Shown here: piece after piece, positions 18,676-28,770 of the stretch | Layout: each line of letters opens with the position of its first letter | How positions within the stretch are numbered: position 1 is the stretch's first letter | DNA from: Actinomycetes bacterium | Lineage (GTDB): Bacteria; Actinomycetota; Actinomycetes; Actinomycetales; Dermatophilaceae | Assembly (NCBI GenBank): GCA_029552065.1 | Contig: JAKPEG010000196.1 | Span: 1-32,281, forward strand | Direction: 5' to 3' | Length of the DNA stretch: 32,281 nucleotides | Made by a program: the position numbers and the translations under genes | Notes under the pieces: model-generated | Seen by the model: the letters and a program-made list of their open reading frames with translations, nothing else | Database searches by the model: none | What the model was told of the DNA's origin: nothing

Positions 18676-19461
18676 ATGACGGCCACACCGATGACCGAGC
18701 TCTCCCAGGTGGGCAAGGGGGTGACCGTCGCCCTCTTCGCCGCCTGCTACAACGACACGATGTGGCCCGGCACGCCGATCGCCACCGTGAAGGTCCTCGA
18801 ACGGCTCGGTTGCCGGGTCGAGTTCCCGCGCAAGCAGACCTGTTGCGGTCAGATCTTCACGAACACCGGGTATGCCGCCGAGGCCGTCCCCCTCGTGCGC
18901 GGCTTTGTCGACACCTTCGCGGCATACGACGCCGTCGTCGCGCCCACCGGGTCGTGCGTGGGGGCGATCCGTCACCAGCACCACGACCTCGCCGCGCGCG
19001 AGGGCGACGCGGCGCTGGGCCGGCGGGTGGACGCGCTCTCGGCCAAGGTCTTCGACCTGTCCGAGTTCCTCGTCGACGTCCTCGGGGTCACCGACGTGGG
19101 GGCCTACTTCCCCCACCGGGTGACCTTCCATCCCACCTGCCACTCGCTGCGGGTCGCCGGCGTCGGCGACCGGCCGCAGCGGCTGCTCAAGGCGGTGCGT
19201 GGGCTGACCTTCGTCGAACTGCCCCACCAGCAGGAGTGCTGCGGCTTCGGGGGTACCTTCTCGCTGAAGAACTCCGACGTGTCGATCGCGATGGCCACCG
19301 ACAAGGTGCGCCACGTGCGCGAGACCGGCGCCGAGGTGCTCGTCGCCGGCGACAACATGTGCCTCATGAACATGGGCGGGGTGCTGTCCCGCCAGCGCGC
19401 CGGGGTGCGCACCCTGCACCTCGCCGAAGTGCTCGCCTCGACCGAGGAAGACCCCGCATGA
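18676..19461 (+). CDS. lutA: Lactate utilisation protein LutA (LldE-type, Cys-rich domain)
   Basis: This 261-residue protein has two cysteine-rich CCG domains: an N-terminal ACYND plus QTCCGQ (about residues 21-60) and a C-terminal HPTCHSL plus QECCGFGGTFS (about 150-195). These domains bind iron-sulfur or heterodisulfide-type centres. LutA works with LutB and LutC as a membrane-associated or cytoplasmic complex oxidising L-lactate to pyruvate without the LldD flavoenzyme. The ATG at 18676 lies one base after the lldP stop; a second in-frame ATG 15 bases on is an alternative. The gene ends in an ATGA overlap with lutB, indicating translational coupling. Confidence 0.94.
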   Translation: MTATPMTELSQVGKGVTVALFAACYNDTMWPGTPIATVKVLERLGCRVEFPRKQTCCGQIFTNTGYAAEAVPLVRGFVDTFAAYDAVVAPTGSCVGAIRHQHHDLAAREGDAALGRRVDALSAKVFDLSEFLVDVLGVTDVGAYFPHRVTFHPTCHSLRVAGVGDRPQRLLKAVRGLTFVELPHQQECCGFGGTFSLKNSDVSIAMATDKVRHVRETGAEVLVAGDNMCLMNMGGVLSRQRAGVRTLHLAEVLASTEEDPA

Positions 19462-20933
19462 CGACGACCACACCGGGCCCGCTGCAGCGGACCACCCCGA
19501 CCTTCGTCGGCATGCCGAAGTTCCCGAAGGCCGCCCGGACCGCCCTCGCCAACACCCAGCAGCGGCGCAACCTCGCCCACGCGACCGGGGTCATTCGGGC
19601 CAAGCGCGCCAAGGTCGTCGCCGAACTGCCCCAGTGGGAGGACTTGCGCCTGGCCGGCTCGCAGGCCAAGGACGAGGTACTCACCCACCTCGCGGCATAC
19701 CTCGAGCAGTTGGAGACCAACCTCGTGGCCAACGGGGCCCAGGTCCACTGGGCCCGCGACGCCGCGGAGGCCTGCCAGATCGTCGTGGACATCGCCAAGG
19801 CCACGGGCGCCGACGAGGTGGTGAAGGTCAAGTCGATGGCGACCCAGGAGATCGAGCTCAACGAGGCCCTCGAGGCCGCGGGGATCCGCGCTTGGGAGAC
19901 CGACCTCGCCGAACTCATCGTCCAACTCGGTCACGACCGGCCCTCGCACATCCTCGTGCCGGCCATCCACCGCAACCGCTCGGAGATCCGCGAGATCTTC
20001 CGCCGGGAGATGCACCTCGTCGGCCGTCCCGCGCCCGAGGACCTCACCGACGAGCCCCGCCGACTGGCCGAGGCGGCCAGGCTGCACCTGCGGGAGAAGT
20101 TCCTCCGGGCCAAGGTCGCGGTGTCGGGGGCGAACTTCGCCATCGCCGACACGGGCACCCTGGTCGTCGTCGAGTCCGAGGGCAACGGCCGGATGTGCCT
20201 CACCCTGCCCGAGACGCTCGTCTCGGTGGTCGGGATCGAGAAGGTCCTGCCGACCTGGCAGGACCTGGGCACCTTCCTCCAGCTGCTGCCCCGTTCCTCG
20301 ACCGGCGAGCGGATGAACCCCTACACGTCGATGTGGACGGGGGTACATCCAGGCGACGGTCCGCAACAGGTCCACGTCGTGCTCGTCGACAACGGCCGCA
20401 CTCATGTGCTCGCCGATCCCGTTGGGCGCCAAGCGCTTCGCTGCATCCGATGCTCGGCCTGCCTCAACGTCTGTCCGGTCTACGAGCGGGCCGGTGGCCA
20501 TGCCTACGGCTCGGTCTATCCCGGTCCGATCGGTTCGATCCTCAACCCGCAGCTGCGTGGCACCGCGAGCGACATCGACAAGTCGCTGCCCTATGCCTCG
20601 TCGCTCTGTGGTGCCTGCTTCGAGGCCTGCCCGATGCGCATCGACATCCCCACCCTGCTCGTCAAACTGCGAGCCCAGGTCGTCGACGAGAGCGGGCGGA
20701 CCTCGGCCGAGGCACGCGCGATGAAGGCACTCGCGTGGATGTTCGGCGACAGTCGCCGGCTCGAGAAGGTGCAGCGGGCAGCCACCCTCGGCGGACGAGT
20801 GTTGTCGGGCCGGACCGTCCGGCACCTGCCCGGACCCTTCGCCGGCTGGCTGAGCGTCCGCGACCTGCCCAACCCACCCACCCAGACCTTCCGCGACTGG
20901 TGGGACGCGCGCGACAAGGGAGACCCCTCATGA
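19458..20933 (+). CDS. lutB: Lactate utilisation iron-sulfur protein LutB (LldF-type)
   Basis: This 491-residue protein combines an N-terminal LUD domain (about 65-300, including KVKSMATQEIELNEAL and VSGANFAIADTGTLVVVESEGNGR) with a ferredoxin-like part. That part carries CIRCSACLNVCP (about residues 328-339) and CGACFEACP (about 380-388), ligands for two [4Fe-4S] clusters. It is thought to pass electrons from lactate oxidation within the LutABC complex. A DUF3390-like C-terminal tail ends with PNPPTQTFRDWW. Both gene borders are 4-bp ATGA overlaps, so lutA, lutB and lutC form one tightly coupled unit. Length is normal for the family. Confidence 0.96.
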   Translation: MTTTTPGPLQRTTPTFVGMPKFPKAARTALANTQQRRNLAHATGVIRAKRAKVVAELPQWEDLRLAGSQAKDEVLTHLAAYLEQLETNLVANGAQVHWARDAAEACQIVVDIAKATGADEVVKVKSMATQEIELNEALEAAGIRAWETDLAELIVQLGHDRPSHILVPAIHRNRSEIREIFRREMHLVGRPAPEDLTDEPRRLAEAARLHLREKFLRAKVAVSGANFAIADTGTLVVVESEGNGRMCLTLPETLVSVVGIEKVLPTWQDLGTFLQLLPRSSTGERMNPYTSMWTGVHPGDGPQQVHVVLVDNGRTHVLADPVGRQALRCIRCSACLNVCPVYERAGGHAYGSVYPGPIGSILNPQLRGTASDIDKSLPYASSLCGACFEACPMRIDIPTLLVKLRAQVVDESGRTSAEARAMKALAWMFGDSRRLEKVQRAATLGGRVLSGRTVRHLPGPFAGWLSVRDLPNPPTQTFRDWWDARDKGDPS

Positions 20934-21589
20934 GCACCGCCCGCGCAGAGATCCTCGCCCGGGTGCGGGCAGCGGTCACCGACGTCGGCCGGCCCCTCGG
21001 CGCCCGGGGCGATGCGCCCCGCGTCGAACAGGTCTCGCCGGGCCGCGCCGAGACGGTCGAGCTGTTCGTCGAGAACGTCGTGGACTACAAGGCGGCCGTC
21101 GTGCGGGTGGCACCCGGGGGGGAGGGTGCGGCCATCGGCGACGCGCTGCGGACCGCACAGTCGGTGCTCGTCCCCGCCGGGCTCCCCGCGGCCTGGACGT
21201 CGGCGCTTCCGGACGGGATCCTGGTGGTCGCCGACGACGCGCTGTCCAACGGGGGGCTCGACGCCGTCGACGCGGTCGTCACCGCCTCGGCGGTGAGCAT
21301 CGCGACGACCGGCACGATCGTCCTGGACCACGGCCCGGACCAGGGCCGGCGAGCACTCTCGCTCGTGCCCGACCTACACGTGTGTGTCGTGCGCGCCGAC
21401 CAGGTCGTCCACGACGTGCCCGAGGCGGTCGCCCGGCTGCGACCCGCGGTCGACCGCGACGAGACGGCCGGTATGCCGCGTCCGCTCACCTGGATCTCCG
21501 GGCCGAGCGCGACGAGCGACATCGAACTCGACCGGGTCGAGGGCGTCCACGGCCCCCGCACCCTGCACGTGATCCTCATCGAGGGCTGA
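20930..21589 (+). CDS. lutC: Lactate utilisation protein LutC (LldG-type)
   Basis: This 219-residue LUD-domain protein is the third subunit of the LutABC L-lactate oxidation system. Conserved features include the DAVVTASAVSIATTGTIVLDHGPDQGRRALSLVPDLHVCVV core and the closing SGPSATSDIELDRVEGVHGPRTLHVILIEG, the normal C-terminus of the family. The ATG at 20930 overlaps the lutB stop (ATGA). It is followed within the same operon region by an unexplained coding-like stretch (21573-21749) in another frame, which is not part of LutC. Confidence 0.94.
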   Translation: MSTARAEILARVRAAVTDVGRPLGARGDAPRVEQVSPGRAETVELFVENVVDYKAAVVRVAPGGEGAAIGDALRTAQSVLVPAGLPAAWTSALPDGILVVADDALSNGGLDAVDAVVTASAVSIATTGTIVLDHGPDQGRRALSLVPDLHVCVVRADQVVHDVPEAVARLRPAVDRDETAGMPRPLTWISGPSATSDIELDRVEGVHGPRTLHVILIEG

Positions 21590-21749
21590 CGGGCGCGCGC
21601 GCCGCGACGGATGGTCGGATCTCGACTTCACCCTGTTCGCCGAGCCCGCGTCGGTCGGGCCGAGCGCCTTCGACCCGCTGCGGCGACTGGAGGCGGCATA
21701 CCCGCGGGTGGGTGCACGCCTGGTCGCCGCCCGGCTGGGCTGGCGTTGA
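21573..21749 (+). pseudogene. Start-less coding-like fragment after lutC (58 codons, unknown family)
   Basis: A frame open from just after a TGA at 21570 to a TGA at 21747 reads convincingly as protein. It contains GWSDLDFTLFAEPASVGPS, then FDPLRRLEAAYPRVGAR and LVAARLGWR. Third codon positions are strongly GC and the amino-acid mix is sensible, unlike the other frames here. No ATG, GTG, TTG or CTG precedes the coding-like part. It is therefore probably the remnant of a truncated gene, or the product of a frameshift from lutC (+1 in the last codons), or a sequencing indel. I do not recognise the family. It also carries one CGGCATAC word in the common Ala-Tyr phase. Confidence 0.5.
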
Positions 21750-21766
21750 CCGGAGGGTATGGCGTC

Positions 21767-21772
21767 TAGCCT
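21767..21772 (+). promoter_or_regulatory. -10 box of leaderless SURF1 promoter
   Basis: TAGCCT ends 6 nt before the GTG at 21779. A GGGAGG immediately abuts the GTG, too close to act as a ribosome-binding site for it, which favours leaderless translation. Confidence 0.45.
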
Positions 21773-21778
21773 GGGAGG

Positions 21779-22633
21779 GTGCTGCGGACCGCCCTCACCC
21801 CTCGATGGCTGGGCTGGCTCGCCGTCGTCGTCGCCCTCGCCGTCGGGATGGTGTGGCTCGGCATCTGGCAGTACCGGGTGGCCGAGGCCAACGGTGTCGC
21901 CGACGCCCTGCGCGAGGCGAACGAGCGACCGGTGATCGCGCTCACGGCATACCTGCAGCCGCACACCGCCTTCCCCGCGGACGGGTCCAACCAGCGGCTC
22001 ACCGCGGTCGGCCACTACGAGCCGGCCCGCCGCGTGTGGGTGCTCGACCGCCGGCTCGCGGGCGTCGAGGGTTACTGGGTGCTGGAACCCTTCGTCGTCG
22101 AGGCGACCGGTGCCCGGATCCCGGTGGTCCGCGGCTTCGTCACCAGTCACCCCGCCGCCCTCCCCCCGTCGGCGGGGTCGGCAACGTCGACGGGGCCGGG
22201 GCCGTCGGCGACGCTCACCCTCGTGGGCAGCCTCGCCCCGACCGAGGGACCGGGCACGCCGCGGCGTCCCCCTCAGGCCGGGGAGGTCGCCGCGGTGTCC
22301 GTGGGGGCACTGCTCAACGACTGGGGCGGCGAGGTCTACAACGCCTTCCTCTTCGCGATCTCCGAGACGCCCGACCCCGGTGACGTCGGGCCGGCCGGCT
22401 CTTCTGCCGCAGGTGCCACCGGTGCGATGGAGCGGGTCCCGCCGCCGCTGACCACCGGCGGGCTCACCCTGCGCAACGCGGCATACGCCCTGCAGTGGTG
22501 GGCCTTCGCCGTCTTCGTCGGGTGGATGTGGGTGAAGATGGTGCGCGAGGACTACCGTCGTGCCGTGGCCCGAGAGGGCGATTCCGCACCGACCGCACCG
22601 ACAACCGCACCGACAGCAGGAGCCCCGCTGTGA
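21779..22633 (+). CDS. SURF1 family cytochrome c oxidase assembly protein
   Basis: This 284-residue protein has the SURF1 layout: a transmembrane helix at about 10-32 ending in GIWQYRV (the GxWQxxR signature), and an extracytoplasmic domain with GHYEPARRVWVLDRR. A second membrane helix (about 240-262) is introduced by NAAYALQWWAFA, the C-terminal SURF1 signature. It is expected to help haem insertion or assembly of the aa3 oxidase. An Ala/Pro/Gly/Ser insertion at about 205-220 and a Thr/Ala/Pro-rich tail after the last helix are low complexity. The GTG at 21779 follows a -10 box by 6 nt. The stop overlaps the DUF3817 gene as GTGA. Confidence 0.92.
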   Translation: MLRTALTPRWLGWLAVVVALAVGMVWLGIWQYRVAEANGVADALREANERPVIALTAYLQPHTAFPADGSNQRLTAVGHYEPARRVWVLDRRLAGVEGYWVLEPFVVEATGARIPVVRGFVTSHPAALPPSAGSATSTGPGPSATLTLVGSLAPTEGPGTPRRPPQAGEVAAVSVGALLNDWGGEVYNAFLFAISETPDPGDVGPAGSSAAGATGAMERVPPPLTTGGLTLRNAAYALQWWAFAVFVGWMWVKMVREDYRRAVAREGDSAPTAPTTAPTAGAPL

Positions 22634-22989
22634 GCATGTACCCGACCAACCTGGCCAAGCCCACGCAGATCCGTCAGGCACTGGGCATCTACCGGGTGAT
22701 GGCGATGGTCGCCGGGGTGGCCCTGTTCGTCCTGCTCGCCGAGATGGTGTTGAAGTACGGCTTCCACCAGGACAACTGGTTCACCCGCAACTGGTCCTAT
22801 GTCCACGGCTTCATCTACATGATCTACGCCGGGTCGATCGCCAACCTCGGGTTGAAGCTCGCCTGGCCGCTCCAGCGGATCGTCCTGCACCTGCTCAGCG
22901 GATTCGTTCCGGTCGCACCCTTCGTCGCCGAACGTCGGGTGACCGCCGAGACCAAGGCCGTGCTCGCCCGGGTCTACTTCGGCGGTTAG
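22630..22989 (+). CDS. DUF3817 integral membrane protein
   Basis: This 119-residue protein has about three hydrophobic helices (around residues 20-42, 58-78 and 84-102) separated by short polar loops, including KYGFHQDNWFTRNWSYVHGFIYM. It belongs to the DUF3817 family of unknown function, which in actinobacteria is commonly found beside SURF1 and guaA. Here ligB-ligA-lysR separate it from guaA. The GTG at 22630 overlaps the SURF1 stop by 4 bp; an ATG two codons on is an alternative. It converges with ligB across a 24-bp gap without an obvious hairpin. Confidence 0.85.
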   Translation: MSMYPTNLAKPTQIRQALGIYRVMAMVAGVALFVLLAEMVLKYGFHQDNWFTRNWSYVHGFIYMIYAGSIANLGLKLAWPLQRIVLHLLSGFVPVAPFVAERRVTAETKAVLARVYFGG

Positions 22990-23013
22990 GACACCTCGAC
23001 CGGCAGGGCTCGG

Positions 23014-23865
23014 TCAGGCTGCGGGCTCGAGGACGAGCAGCCCGGTCGCGGTGTTGGAGATCGGGATGTGGTAGTTGCGGTGGACCTCGCGGATGGGTCC
23101 GTCGGCCGCGCCGAGGGCCGCTCGCATCGCCAGCCAGTTGAGCACCTCGACCCCCTGCGTGCCGGCGAGGGAGACGAGCTCGCGGTCGCTGAACTGGGTG
23201 AGCCACTGCGGGTCCGAGACGATGCTCGCGAGGCATTCCTGGTCGAACTTCTTGTTGATGTGCCCGGCACGCTCGCCCTCGAGTTGGTGGCTGAGCCCGC
23301 CGGTGCCCATGACGACGACCCGCTTGTCGGAGTCCCAGGAGCGGATCGCCTGCCCGACCGCTTCGCCGAGCCGATAGGTGCGGTGGGTCGTCGGCAGCGG
23401 GAACTGCACGGTGTTGATGCAGATCGGCACCACCTGGACCGGAGCGACCTCCTGGTCGGGCCAGAAGAGCTTGAGCGGGAGCGTGAGAGCGTGGTCGACG
23501 AGCATCTCCTGGCAGGTGACGATGTCGAACTCGGCGGCGACGAGGTGCTCGATGAGATGCCAGGACAGGTCCTGGTTGCCGTCGACCGGCGGCAGGGTGG
23601 GGATGCCCCATCCCTCGTCGGCGTTGGCGTAGTGTGCGGCCGCCCCGACCGCGAAGGTCGGCATCTTGTCGAGGAAGAAGTTGAGCCCGTGGTCGTTGTA
23701 GAAGACCACGGCGATGTCGGGCGTGGCCTGCGCGAGCCACCGGTGCACTGGCGGGAAGCCGTCGAAGAACGGGGCCCAATAGGGGTCGGCCTGCAGGCCC
23801 TTGGCGATAGCGCCGCCGATCGCCGGGATGTGTGAGACGGCCAGGCCGCCGACGATGGAAGCCAT
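23014..23865 (-). CDS. ligB: Class III extradiol dioxygenase, LigB-type catalytic subunit
   Basis: This 283-residue protein matches the catalytic beta subunit of protocatechuate 4,5-dioxygenase. Non-haem Fe(II) ligands are expected at His12 (SHIP), His59 (NDHG) and Glu240 (GVEVLNW), and a catalytic-base His at 193 (GLSHQ). These positions nearly equal those recalled for Sphingobium LigB (12, 61, 242, 195). It would cleave a catechol-type ring next to the hydroxyl pair. The ATG at 23865 shares one base with the stop of the alpha-subunit gene, giving strict 1:1 coupling. No other ring-cleavage pathway genes are in the window, so the substrate (protocatechuate, gallate or another diol) is open. 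Confidence 0.9.
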   Translation of the reverse strand: MASIVGGLAVSHIPAIGGAIAKGLQADPYWAPFFDGFPPVHRWLAQATPDIAVVFYNDHGLNFFLDKMPTFAVGAAAHYANADEGWGIPTLPPVDGNQDLSWHLIEHLVAAEFDIVTCQEMLVDHALTLPLKLFWPDQEVAPVQVVPICINTVQFPLPTTHRTYRLGEAVGQAIRSWDSDKRVVVMGTGGLSHQLEGERAGHINKKFDQECLASIVSDPQWLTQFSDRELVSLAGTQGVEVLNWLAMRAALGAADGPIREVHRNYHIPISNTATGLLVLEPAA

Positions 23866-24227
23866 CAGGCGTCCCCCTCCTGGTCGTTGGCCGCCACCAA
23901 CCTGGCCTTGAACTCGTCCTTGGTCATGCCGGTCTGTTGGGCCCCGATGTCCTGCATGTCCAGCCCGTAGATCCCGGCCAGCTTCGCCAGGTAGTAGGCG
24001 TTGCCGCCGGCGGCCAACATGTCGAGCACCTGGAGGGACTTCACCGCGGCCACCTGCGCGTCGTCGAGCTGGTAGGACCGCATGTAGGCCTCGGGGTCGG
24101 CGAGGAAGGCCGCGCGGTTCTCGGCCGAGTTGAACGAGTAGCACATCTTGTTGAGCTGGTAGCCCCGGCGCGCCTCCTCCCCGTCGAAGGGAGTGGTCCC
24201 CGGGATCGTCGTCTGATTCGCTCGCAC
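23865..24227 (-). CDS. ligA: Class III extradiol dioxygenase, LigA-type small subunit
   Basis: This roughly 120-residue protein resembles the alpha subunit of protocatechuate 4,5-dioxygenase. It shows FDGEEARRGYQLNKMCYS, then NRAAFLADPEAYMRSYQLDDAQ and AGGNAYYLAKLAGIYGLD, the helical LigA fold that closes over the LigB active site. The GTG at 24227 is chosen because family members begin shortly before the FDG motif; GAAAGGA lies about 12 nt upstream. Longer in-frame starts would run into the divergent LysR gene. It is transcribed from a promoter in the 79-bp gap shared with lysR and is followed directly by ligB. Confidence 0.87.
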   Translation of the reverse strand: MRANQTTIPGTTPFDGEEARRGYQLNKMCYSFNSAENRAAFLADPEAYMRSYQLDDAQVAAVKSLQVLDMLAAGGNAYYLAKLAGIYGLDMQDIGAQQTGMTKDEFKARLVAANDQEGDA

Positions 24228-24255
24228 GTCTGCCCACCGTCCTTTCGGTGACGCG

Positions 24256-24284
24256 AGTATGACCGGGCCGCCGGGACCGGACAA
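24256..24284 (-). promoter_or_regulatory. Promoter of ligA-ligB
   Basis: On the minus strand TTGTCC (24284-24279), 17-bp spacer, CATACT (24261-24256). The expected start leaves a leader of about 22 nt containing GAAAGGA. It lies in the divergent gap with lysR, where an activator would be expected to bind. Confidence 0.55.
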
Positions 24285-24306
24285 CGGGCCTGCGATGATG
24301 GCATTC

Positions 24307-25281
24307 ATGAGCGGAATCGATCGATCGGTGATCGATGTCGGCCTCCTCCAGACGCTCGTGGCCGTCATCGAGGCAGGTGGTATCACCGCGGCGGCGCATC
24401 GGCTCGGAGTGAGCCAGTCGGCGGTGAGCCATCAGGTGGAGCGGCTCCGCGGGGTGGTCGACGACCAGCTGTTCGTCCGCTCCGGGCGGGGCGTCGTGCC
24501 GACCCGCCGCGCCGAGGATCTCGCCCAGCGGGCGCGGGAGCTGCTCGCCGAGCTGTCCCAGTTCCCCCGGGTCGGCGCCTTCGACCCGGGCCAATGGGAG
24601 GCGACCTTCACCATCGCGGCCAACGCCCTCCAGCGGGACCTGCTCCTGCCCGCCCTGCTCGCCCGGGTCCGCAGCCGTGCCCCCGGCCTGGCCGTGCGCG
24701 TGGTGCCCTCGGGGGTGCCGTCCACGTCGATGCTGCGCAGCGACCAGGTCCAGCTCGTGCTCTCGCCGAGGCCACCCCAGGGGGAGGACATCCTCCACCT
24801 GCACCTGTTCAGCGACCGTTACCGGGTCTTCTACGACGCCGAGGTCCGGCCGGAGCCGCGCGGTTTGGTCGACTACCTCGCCGCCGAGCACGCCACCGTC
24901 CGCTACGAGGACCAGCGCAGGCTGGCCTTCGACGAGGAGGCGGAACGGGGCGGCATACGGCGCCGGTTCCGGGTGTTCGTGCCCGCCTTCGACTGCATGG
25001 GCGCCTTCGTCCGCGGCACGCCTCTGCTGGCCACGGCACCGAGCCTGCTGGGCCGGACCACGCTCATCGGCCTCGCGCACACGTCCGTGCCGTTTCCCGC
25101 GGATCCGCTGCCGATTCACCTGGCCTGGCACGCGCGCTACCGCAGCGACCCGGCCCACCGATGGGTCCGGCGCGAGCTCACGACCATCGCCCAGGGGGTA
25201 ACCGGCCAGACAACCGGGGAGGCCTCGGCCGGCTCGCCGTCACCCACCGCGGCGCAGGGACGCGCCGTCCATCGCGGATAG
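24307..25281 (+). CDS. LysR-family transcriptional regulator (probable regulator of ligAB)
   Basis: With the ATG at 24307 this is a 324-residue LysR-type protein. The N-terminal helix-turn-helix reads [35 protein letters not shown] (about residues 10-44), followed by [12 protein letters not shown], the usual wing. A periplasmic-binding-like effector domain fills about 90-300. It is divergent from ligA across 79 bp, the classical layout for a LysR activator of an aromatic degradation operon. Several in-frame ATGs occur (24259, 24295, 24298, 24307). The last is preferred since GATGAT lies 7 nt upstream, as in the leaderless genes of this window. The C-terminal 25 residues are Ser/Thr/Ala-rich and probably disordered. 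Confidence 0.9.
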   Translation: MSGIDRSVIDVGLLQTLVAVIEAGGITAAAHRLGVSQSAVSHQVERLRGVVDDQLFVRSGRGVVPTRRAEDLAQRARELLAELSQFPRVGAFDPGQWEATFTIAANALQRDLLLPALLARVRSRAPGLAVRVVPSGVPSTSMLRSDQVQLVLSPRPPQGEDILHLHLFSDRYRVFYDAEVRPEPRGLVDYLAAEHATVRYEDQRRLAFDEEAERGGIRRRFRVFVPAFDCMGAFVRGTPLLATAPSLLGRTTLIGLAHTSVPFPADPLPIHLAWHARYRSDPAHRWVRRELTTIAQGVTGQTTGEASAGSPSPTAAQGRAVHRG

Positions 25282-25284
25282 GCT
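25279..25284 (+). promoter_or_regulatory. -10 box of leaderless guaA promoter
   Basis: TAGGCT ends 7 nt before the GTG at 25292, overlapping the stop of lysR. No Shine-Dalgarno sequence precedes the GTG. Confidence 0.5.
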
Positions 25285-25291
25285 CGGGCGC

Positions 25292-26866
<1,575 letters not shown>

Positions 26867-26944
26867 GCCGGGGCGGCCGTGGCAGGCTAGACCCTCGCGG
26901 CGGGCCCGAGTCCGTCGCGTCGTCGTGACGAAGGAGCGCAGGCT

Positions 26945-28765
26945 GTGTGCGGGATCGCGGGTTTCCACGGGAGCACCGACCGTGACCTCCTGCAGCGGAT
27001 GACTGACTCCCTCGCCCACCGCGGACCCGACGGCGAGGGCATCTTCCTCGACCGGCAGGTGGGCCTGGGACATCGGCGGCTGAGCATCATCGACACCTCG
27101 ACCGAGGCCGACCAGCCGATGTGGAGCGAGGACCGACGCCTCGTCGTCGTCTTCAACGGCGAGATCTACAACTACCGCGAGCTCAAGGCGCAGCTCACCG
27201 GCCTGGGCCACCGGTTCCACACGCAGTCGGACACCGAGGTCATCCTCGTGGGCTACCAAGAGTGGGGTGAGGACGTCCTCACCCACCTGCTCGGCATGTT
27301 CGCCTTCGCCCTCTACGACACGGTGACCACCCGGTTGTTCGTCGGTCGGGACCGGCTCGGGATCAAGCCGCTCTACTACGTGCAGGCCCCCTTCTTCGCC
27401 TTCGCGTCGGAGATCAAGGCGCTCATGCTCATCCCGGGCGTGCCCAAGGTCGTCAACGCCGAGGCGCTGGCCCGGTTCCTGCGGTTCCGGGTCCACGACA
27501 GCGACGAGCAGACCTTCTTCGGCGGCGTGCAGCGGCTGCTCCCCGGGCACTACCTGCTCGTCGAGGACGGGCGGATCACCACCCGGCGCTATTGGCAGCT
27601 CGAGTTCAACCCCGAGTTCGGGCCCTCGCGCAGCGACGAGGACTATGCCGAGGAGTTCGGTGCGGTTTTCGAGAAGGTCATGCGCCGCCATCTCATCGCC
27701 GACGTGCCGTTGGGTTTCAACCTCTCCGGCGGGCTCGACTCCTCCGGGGTCGTGGGGGTCGGCGCCCACCTGGTCCGCTCGGGCGAGGACACCCACACCG
27801 AGGGCAAGCTGTTCACCTTCTCGGCGCTCTTCCCGGGCGAGACCATCGACGAGACCCGCTACATCCACGAGGTGGAGCGTTTCGCCGGGTCGACGCCGGT
27901 CTACTCCTATCCCAACCCGGACGAGTTCTGGGCCGAGATCATGCCGTGGGTATTCACCCAGGAGGAACCGACGATCTCCTCGGCCCCCTATGCCTACTAC
28001 TCGGTCTTCCGCGAGGCCGCCAAGCACGTGAAGGTGTCCCTCTCGGGCAACGGCGGCGACGAGATCCTCGCCGGCTACCTCCCCTACTTCCGCACCTATC
28101 TGCAGAGTGCGATGGGGCAACGCGCCTACGGGCGCGCGCTCGCCGAGGGGGTGCGCGGCATACCGGTGTTCTACAAGCAGTACCTCCAACGGATCGAGCA
28201 GCTCGTCAAAGGGGAGGGGATGACGATGCGTCCCTTCCTCGGACCGGGGTTGCAGGGCTTCAAGGACATCACCTTCGGCTACAGCCACAACCTCAACGAG
28301 CGCCTCTCCCAGGACGTCACGCGCTATTCGACGCCCAACCTGCTGCGCTACGAGGACAAGAACTCAATGGCCTTCTCGCTCGAGTCACGGGTGCCTTTCC
28401 TCGACTCCGAGCTCGTCGAGCACGTCTTCAGCCTCCCCATCGACCAGAAGATCAAGGGCGGCTGGACGCGTTACGTCTACCGCAACGCGATGAAGGGCAA
28501 GATGCCCGAACTCAACCGGTTGCGCCGCTCGAAGATCGGCTTCACCAACCCCGAGGCCGGTTGGATGCGGCACAACGCCCCCCGCATCCGCGAGGTCTTC
28601 GCCAGCCCCGCGCTCGCCGAGCACGGTCTGTTCGACCAGCCCACCCTGCTCGCGTCCTACGACCGGTGGCTCGCGGGGGCGGAGCGGATCGACGCGCTCG
28701 TCTACTGGCGAATCCTCGTGAGCCAGCTGTGGATCCAGCGCTTCGAGCTGCACGGCATAGGCTGA
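26945..28765 (+). CDS. asnB: Asparagine synthase (glutamine-hydrolysing), AsnB type
   Basis: This 606-residue enzyme makes asparagine, or another amide, from a carboxylate, ATP and glutamine. Start-Met removal exposes the glutaminase nucleophile Cys2 (MCGIAGF); RRLSIID and FNGEIYNYRELK are in the N-terminal amidotransferase domain. The synthetase domain has SGGLDSSGVVG (around residue 261), SGNGGDEILAGY, and SMAFSLESRVPFLD near the C-terminus. The GTG at 26945 follows AAGGAG (26931-26936) by 8 nt, and the Cys at position 2 fixes the start. A CofE-like ligase gene begins 5 bp after the stop, so this copy may serve a specialised pathway instead of general asparagine supply. Confidence 0.93.
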   Translation: MCGIAGFHGSTDRDLLQRMTDSLAHRGPDGEGIFLDRQVGLGHRRLSIIDTSTEADQPMWSEDRRLVVVFNGEIYNYRELKAQLTGLGHRFHTQSDTEVILVGYQEWGEDVLTHLLGMFAFALYDTVTTRLFVGRDRLGIKPLYYVQAPFFAFASEIKALMLIPGVPKVVNAEALARFLRFRVHDSDEQTFFGGVQRLLPGHYLLVEDGRITTRRYWQLEFNPEFGPSRSDEDYAEEFGAVFEKVMRRHLIADVPLGFNLSGGLDSSGVVGVGAHLVRSGEDTHTEGKLFTFSALFPGETIDETRYIHEVERFAGSTPVYSYPNPDEFWAEIMPWVFTQEEPTISSAPYAYYSVFREAAKHVKVSLSGNGGDEILAGYLPYFRTYLQSAMGQRAYGRALAEGVRGIPVFYKQYLQRIEQLVKGEGMTMRPFLGPGLQGFKDITFGYSHNLNERLSQDVTRYSTPNLLRYEDKNSMAFSLESRVPFLDSELVEHVFSLPIDQKIKGGWTRYVYRNAMKGKMPELNRLRRSKIGFTNPEAGWMRHNAPRIREVFASPALAEHGLFDQPTLLASYDRWLAGAERIDALVYWRILVSQLWIQRFELHGIG

Positions 28766-28770
28766 CCGGC

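Noticed and set aside
23866-25158. N-terminal extension of the LigB frame over ligA and lysR
   Set aside because: It reads through two well-supported genes; LigB family proteins start at the MASIVGG methionine at 23865.
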